This document shows positions 5,206 through 7,090 of a stretch of DNA of 7,090 nucleotides, in pieces. The stretch is from Acidobacteriota bacterium (GTDB taxonomy: Bacteria > Acidobacteriota > Vicinamibacteria > Vicinamibacterales > UBA8438): positions 1-7,090 of the forward strand of contig WTGR01000130.1 in assembly GCA_011523485.1 (NCBI GenBank), written 5' to 3'. Numbering within the stretch: the stretch's first letter is position 1; every line of letters begins with the position of its first letter. The position numbers were made by a program, and so were the translations under genes. The notes below the pieces were generated by a model. It ran no database searches, was not told where the DNA came from, and saw only the letters and a list, made by a program, of their open reading frames with translations.

Positions 5206-5211
5206 TACGAT
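5206..5211 (+). promoter_or_regulatory. Possible -10 element for a leaderless mannosyltransferase mRNA
   Basis: TACGAT matches the TAnnnT -10 pattern and ends 5 bases before the ATG at 5217, so transcription would begin at about the first base of the start codon. There is no Shine-Dalgarno sequence before this ATG, which agrees with a leaderless message. No good -35 hexamer is found at 16-18 bases upstream. Confidence 0.35.
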
Positions 5212-5216
5212 CCCGC

Positions 5217-6659
5217 ATGCTTTTCGCCGACATGACGTCGACTTCTGCGCGGTCCGAGTTGCCGCTTCCCGCCCGCGTGCTCGATGCCTTCGGCGGCGTT
5301 CTCCTCGTGTTGTTGCTCTGCGTGCTGATCTTCGGGCCGGTCCGTGTCGACGCGGGCGTCGCTTCCCTGTCGGTCGGCTCGATCGTGCGGCTGCTCGTGC
5401 TGCTGGCGGCGTCGGTCGGGGGCCGCCACCTCCTCTGGCCGCGTCCGCCGCTTCATCTGCGATGCCTGGCCGCCGTCCGTGCCCTGTGGGGGTCGGTCGC
5501 CCTGCGCCGCGCGCTGCCCCCGTTTCTGGCCACGCGCGGCGCGGTGCTCTTCACCGGGCTGCTCGCCATCCTGACCATCGGGTTCCCGGATGGCGATCCC
5601 CCGGTCCGGATCTCGGAGTCCGAGGTCGTGAACCTGCCGCTCCGGTTCGACGCCGGCTGGTACCTGGACATCGCGGTTCACGGCTACCGCTGGTCGCCGG
5701 ATGCCGAGGGGCAGCAGAACGTCGCCTTCTTTCCGGCCTTTCCCGCGCTGATGAGCCTGGGCGCCGCGCTCGTCAACGCGGGCAACGAGCCCGAGGGACT
5801 GGGCGCCCGCGTGAGCTACGAACGCTACTACGTCCGGCACGTCGCAGCGGGGCTGGTCATCGCGCTGGGCGCGTTTCTGTGGGGTTTGGCCTACATGTAC
5901 CGGCTGGCCCGCGAAGACCTCGACGACCGATCCGCCGCGGGCGCGATACTGCTGCTCTGCGCATTTCCGTTCGCCGTGTTCTACGGCGCGCCCTACTCGG
6001 AGAGCCTCTTCCTGCTGGCCACCGTCGCGGCCTTCTTCCACGGCCGGCGGGGCGATTGGGGGGTTGCTTGCGCGTGGGGCGCGCTTGCCGGCCTGACGCG
6101 ACCCAACGGATTCGCCCTGTGCGTCCCGCTCGCGCTACTGGCGCTCGGGGCCCGCACCCGTTCGCCGCGCGCCTGGCTGGCGGTAGCCGCGCCGGTCGGG
6201 GGGCTGGCCGCGTTCTCGCTGTATCTGCTGGCCCAGACCGGCAATCCGCTCGCGTGGCTCGACGCGCACGCCGCCTGGGGTCGCTCCACCGGCGGCGGGG
6301 ACATGCTGCTCGCCGTCCCGCTGGAGTTCCGGTCCGGCGAGACCTTCTACAACAGGACGCTGGGCGAGCCGTTGCGCTGGCTCGACGGCTGCGCGGCGCT
6401 CCTGGCGCTGGCACTGGCGGCGCCGCTGACACGACGGTTGGGATGGGCCTACGGCTCGTGGATCGTCGTCAATCTGGCGCTGGCGATCGGATCGGGCGGG
6501 CTGCTCTCGGTCGGTCGCGTCGTCTCGACGCTGTTTCCGCTGTTCATCTACCTGGGCGCACGGCTCACGGCAGGGCAGACCACGCTGGCACTGGTGGTGT
6601 TCGCCTCGCTGCAGGGGTTCGGAGCGGCCCTGTTCTATACGTGGCGACCGTTCATCTGA
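5217..6659 (+). CDS. PIG-V-like GT-C family mannosyltransferase (polytopic membrane protein)
   Basis: A 480-residue integral membrane protein with about a dozen hydrophobic segments. It matches the bacterial relatives of PIG-V, the GPI mannosyltransferase, which use a lipid-linked sugar donor on the outer face of the cytoplasmic membrane. Diagnostic stretches are FDAGWYLDIAVHGY (144-157), whose Asp145 in the first large loop is the expected catalytic-region acid, NVAFFPAFPAL (168-178), FYGAPYSESLFLL (255-267), GLTRPNG (292-298), GNPLAW (342-347) and VGRVVSTLFPLFI (432-444). Two extra hydrophobic segments (about 22-40 and 54-70) and a basic stretch (75-108) precede the catalytic loop. The start at 5217 lacks a ribosome binding site, and an in-frame ATG at 5232 lacks one too; I keep 5217 because of the -10-like element just before it. 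The acceptor cannot be told; protein or glycan mannosylation of the envelope is the likely theme. It ends 45 bases from the convergent stop. Confidence 0.87.
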   Translation: MLFADMTSTSARSELPLPARVLDAFGGVLLVLLLCVLIFGPVRVDAGVASLSVGSIVRLLVLLAASVGGRHLLWPRPPLHLRCLAAVRALWGSVALRRALPPFLATRGAVLFTGLLAILTIGFPDGDPPVRISESEVVNLPLRFDAGWYLDIAVHGYRWSPDAEGQQNVAFFPAFPALMSLGAALVNAGNEPEGLGARVSYERYYVRHVAAGLVIALGAFLWGLAYMYRLAREDLDDRSAAGAILLLCAFPFAVFYGAPYSESLFLLATVAAFFHGRRGDWGVACAWGALAGLTRPNGFALCVPLALLALGARTRSPRAWLAVAAPVGGLAAFSLYLLAQTGNPLAWLDAHAAWGRSTGGGDMLLAVPLEFRSGETFYNRTLGEPLRWLDGCAALLALALAAPLTRRLGWAYGSWIVVNLALAIGSGGLLSVGRVVSTLFPLFIYLGARLTAGQTTLALVVFASLQGFGAALFYTWRPFI

Positions 6660-6661
6660 CC

Positions 6662-6700
6662 GGCGTGCCGGGTAACGCGGAATGGTGGCCGAGGCACGCC
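6662..6700. terminator. Hairpin between convergent genes, possible terminator
   Basis: GGCGTGCC (6662-6669) and GGCACGCC (6693-6700) form a perfect 8-bp stem around a 23-base loop. It fills almost all of the 45-base gap between the mannosyltransferase stop and the convergent stop at 6705. No T-run follows on either strand. Confidence 0.4.
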
Positions 6701-6704
6701 ATTC

Positions 6705-7090
6705 CTACCGCGACGGATACCCGCCGATCCACACCGGGCTCGACCAGGCCATCGCGTCGTTCACCTGCCGGACGCGGACGTAGTAGTAGTCGCCCTGCCG
6801 GGGGTCGTCCTCGTCGGTCCGCGGGTTGTCCTCGTCGGTGTAGCTGAACCTGACGTCGCGGGGCCCATTGCGGATCAGCCGGCGCAGCGAGATGCGATCG
6901 TCGGGGTAGCCGTCGATGGCCATCCCCCGGTCGACGCCCCCCGCGCTGAGCGTGAGCCGCACGCGGCGCTCGGCAATGTCGGCCGGGGGCCGGAAGAAGG
7001 GCGGCGCCGACCCGGTCTCGCGCGCCTCCTCCAGGTCGAGCGTGATCGACGCGCTCGGCCGGATGCCGGACAGCGTCATCCGCAGCGAGC
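6705..7090 (-). CDS. C-terminal part of a larger protein, possibly a secreted PHP/DUF3604-like hydrolase (5' truncated)
   Basis: The minus-strand frame is open from the right edge to a TAG at 6705-6707, giving at least 127 residues; an internal ATG at 7079 is probably not the start because the frame continues. The segment looks like a beta-rich C-terminal domain: alternating hydrophobic strands such as VRLTLSAGGVDRGMAIDG and a final GDYYYVRVRQVNDAMAWSSP. The closing pattern, Y-Y-V-R-V-x-Q followed by AWSSP-(I/V)-W, is one I associate with the C-termini of secreted DUF3604 / CehA-McbA-type PHP-domain metallohydrolases. The catalytic domain is outside the window, so this is a moderate guess from the tail only. 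A duplicated TDED(N/D)PR segment precedes the final strand. No cysteine or metal-site residues can be assigned here. Confidence 0.6.
   Translation of the reverse strand, partial: SLRMTLSGIRPSASITLDLEEARETGSAPPFFRPPADIAERRVRLTLSAGGVDRGMAIDGYPDDRISLRRLIRNGPRDVRFSYTDEDNPRTDEDDPRQGDYYYVRVRQVNDAMAWSSPVWIGGYPSR
6802..6839. repeat. Near-perfect 21-base-period tandem repeat within the C-terminal gene fragment
   Basis: GGGTCGTCCTCGTCGGT (6802-6818) and GGGTTGTCCTCGTCGGT (6823-6839) differ at one base in 17 and lie 21 bases apart. On the minus strand they encode TDEDNPR followed by TDEDDPR, an in-frame seven-residue duplication in an acidic loop. Confidence 0.7.

Noticed and set aside
4467..6041. A 524-codon open frame on the minus strand
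   Set aside because: It overlaps the spondin gene in another frame and is antisense to the mannosyltransferase gene; the translation has no family motif and the true genes have signal peptides, membrane segments and ribosome sites or family patterns.
6781..6792. TAGTAGTAGTCG microsatellite-like run
   Set aside because: It is simply the codons for three tyrosines and the adjoining aspartate in the conserved C-terminal strand of the minus-strand gene.
4289..6847. An 852-codon open frame on the plus strand
   Set aside because: It crosses the terminator hairpin, is antisense to the spondin gene and shares bases with the PIG-V-like gene in a different frame; its composition is typical of a shadow frame.

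Overview
This is a GC-rich bacterial window, densely coding with strong G/C preference at third codon positions. The mix of genes (ECF sigma factor with zinc-finger anti-sigma, Spy/CpxP-like periplasmic proteins, a secreted spondin-domain protein, a PIG-V-type glycosyltransferase and the tail of a probable secreted PHP/DUF3604-like protein) would suit an environmental, envelope-rich Gram-negative bacterium. An Acidobacteriota-like host is my best guess, but this rests on overall flavour and not on any marker gene. No rRNA, tRNA, CRISPR, insertion sequence or integrase is visible, and no gene-free stretch exceeds about 190 bases.

Layout: (1) 1-236, plus strand: the C-terminal end of a membrane cytochrome b-type subunit entering from the left. 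(2) 292-3553, minus strand: a tightly packed four-gene set transcribed leftward in the order ECF sigma factor, membrane anti-sigma factor, membrane-anchored Spy/CnrX-like protein (4-base ATGA overlap with the anti-sigma gene) and an AlgI-like MBOAT O-acyltransferase (12 bases after the previous stop). (3) 3688-4260, plus strand: a second, secreted Spy/CpxP-like protein, divergent from the sigma operon and with a strong ribosome binding site. (4) 4361-5029, minus strand: a secreted, unusually methionine-rich spondin-domain protein, convergent with (3) across an 11-bp GC hairpin. (5) 5217-6659, plus strand: a PIG-V-like GT-C mannosyltransferase, divergent from (4). (6) 6705-7090, minus strand: the C-terminal part of a larger protein cut by the right edge.

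The most coherent system is the sigma/anti-sigma/Spy-like/MBOAT operon together with its divergent secreted Spy-like neighbour. The organisation recalls envelope or metal stress modules in which a periplasmic LTxxQ helical protein gates a membrane anti-sigma factor (the CnrYXH logic). The unusual part is an integral-membrane O-acyltransferase as the distal gene, which suggests that envelope stress is coupled to acylation of a surface or secreted glycan. The predicted extracytoplasmic part of the anti-sigma factor is extremely acidic, while the translationally coupled Spy-like protein ends in an arginine-rich tail, so direct electrostatic contact between them is a testable inference. A further point of interest is the control region of the spondin gene, which carries two adjacent perfect 16-base inverted repeats plus two more palindromes upstream.
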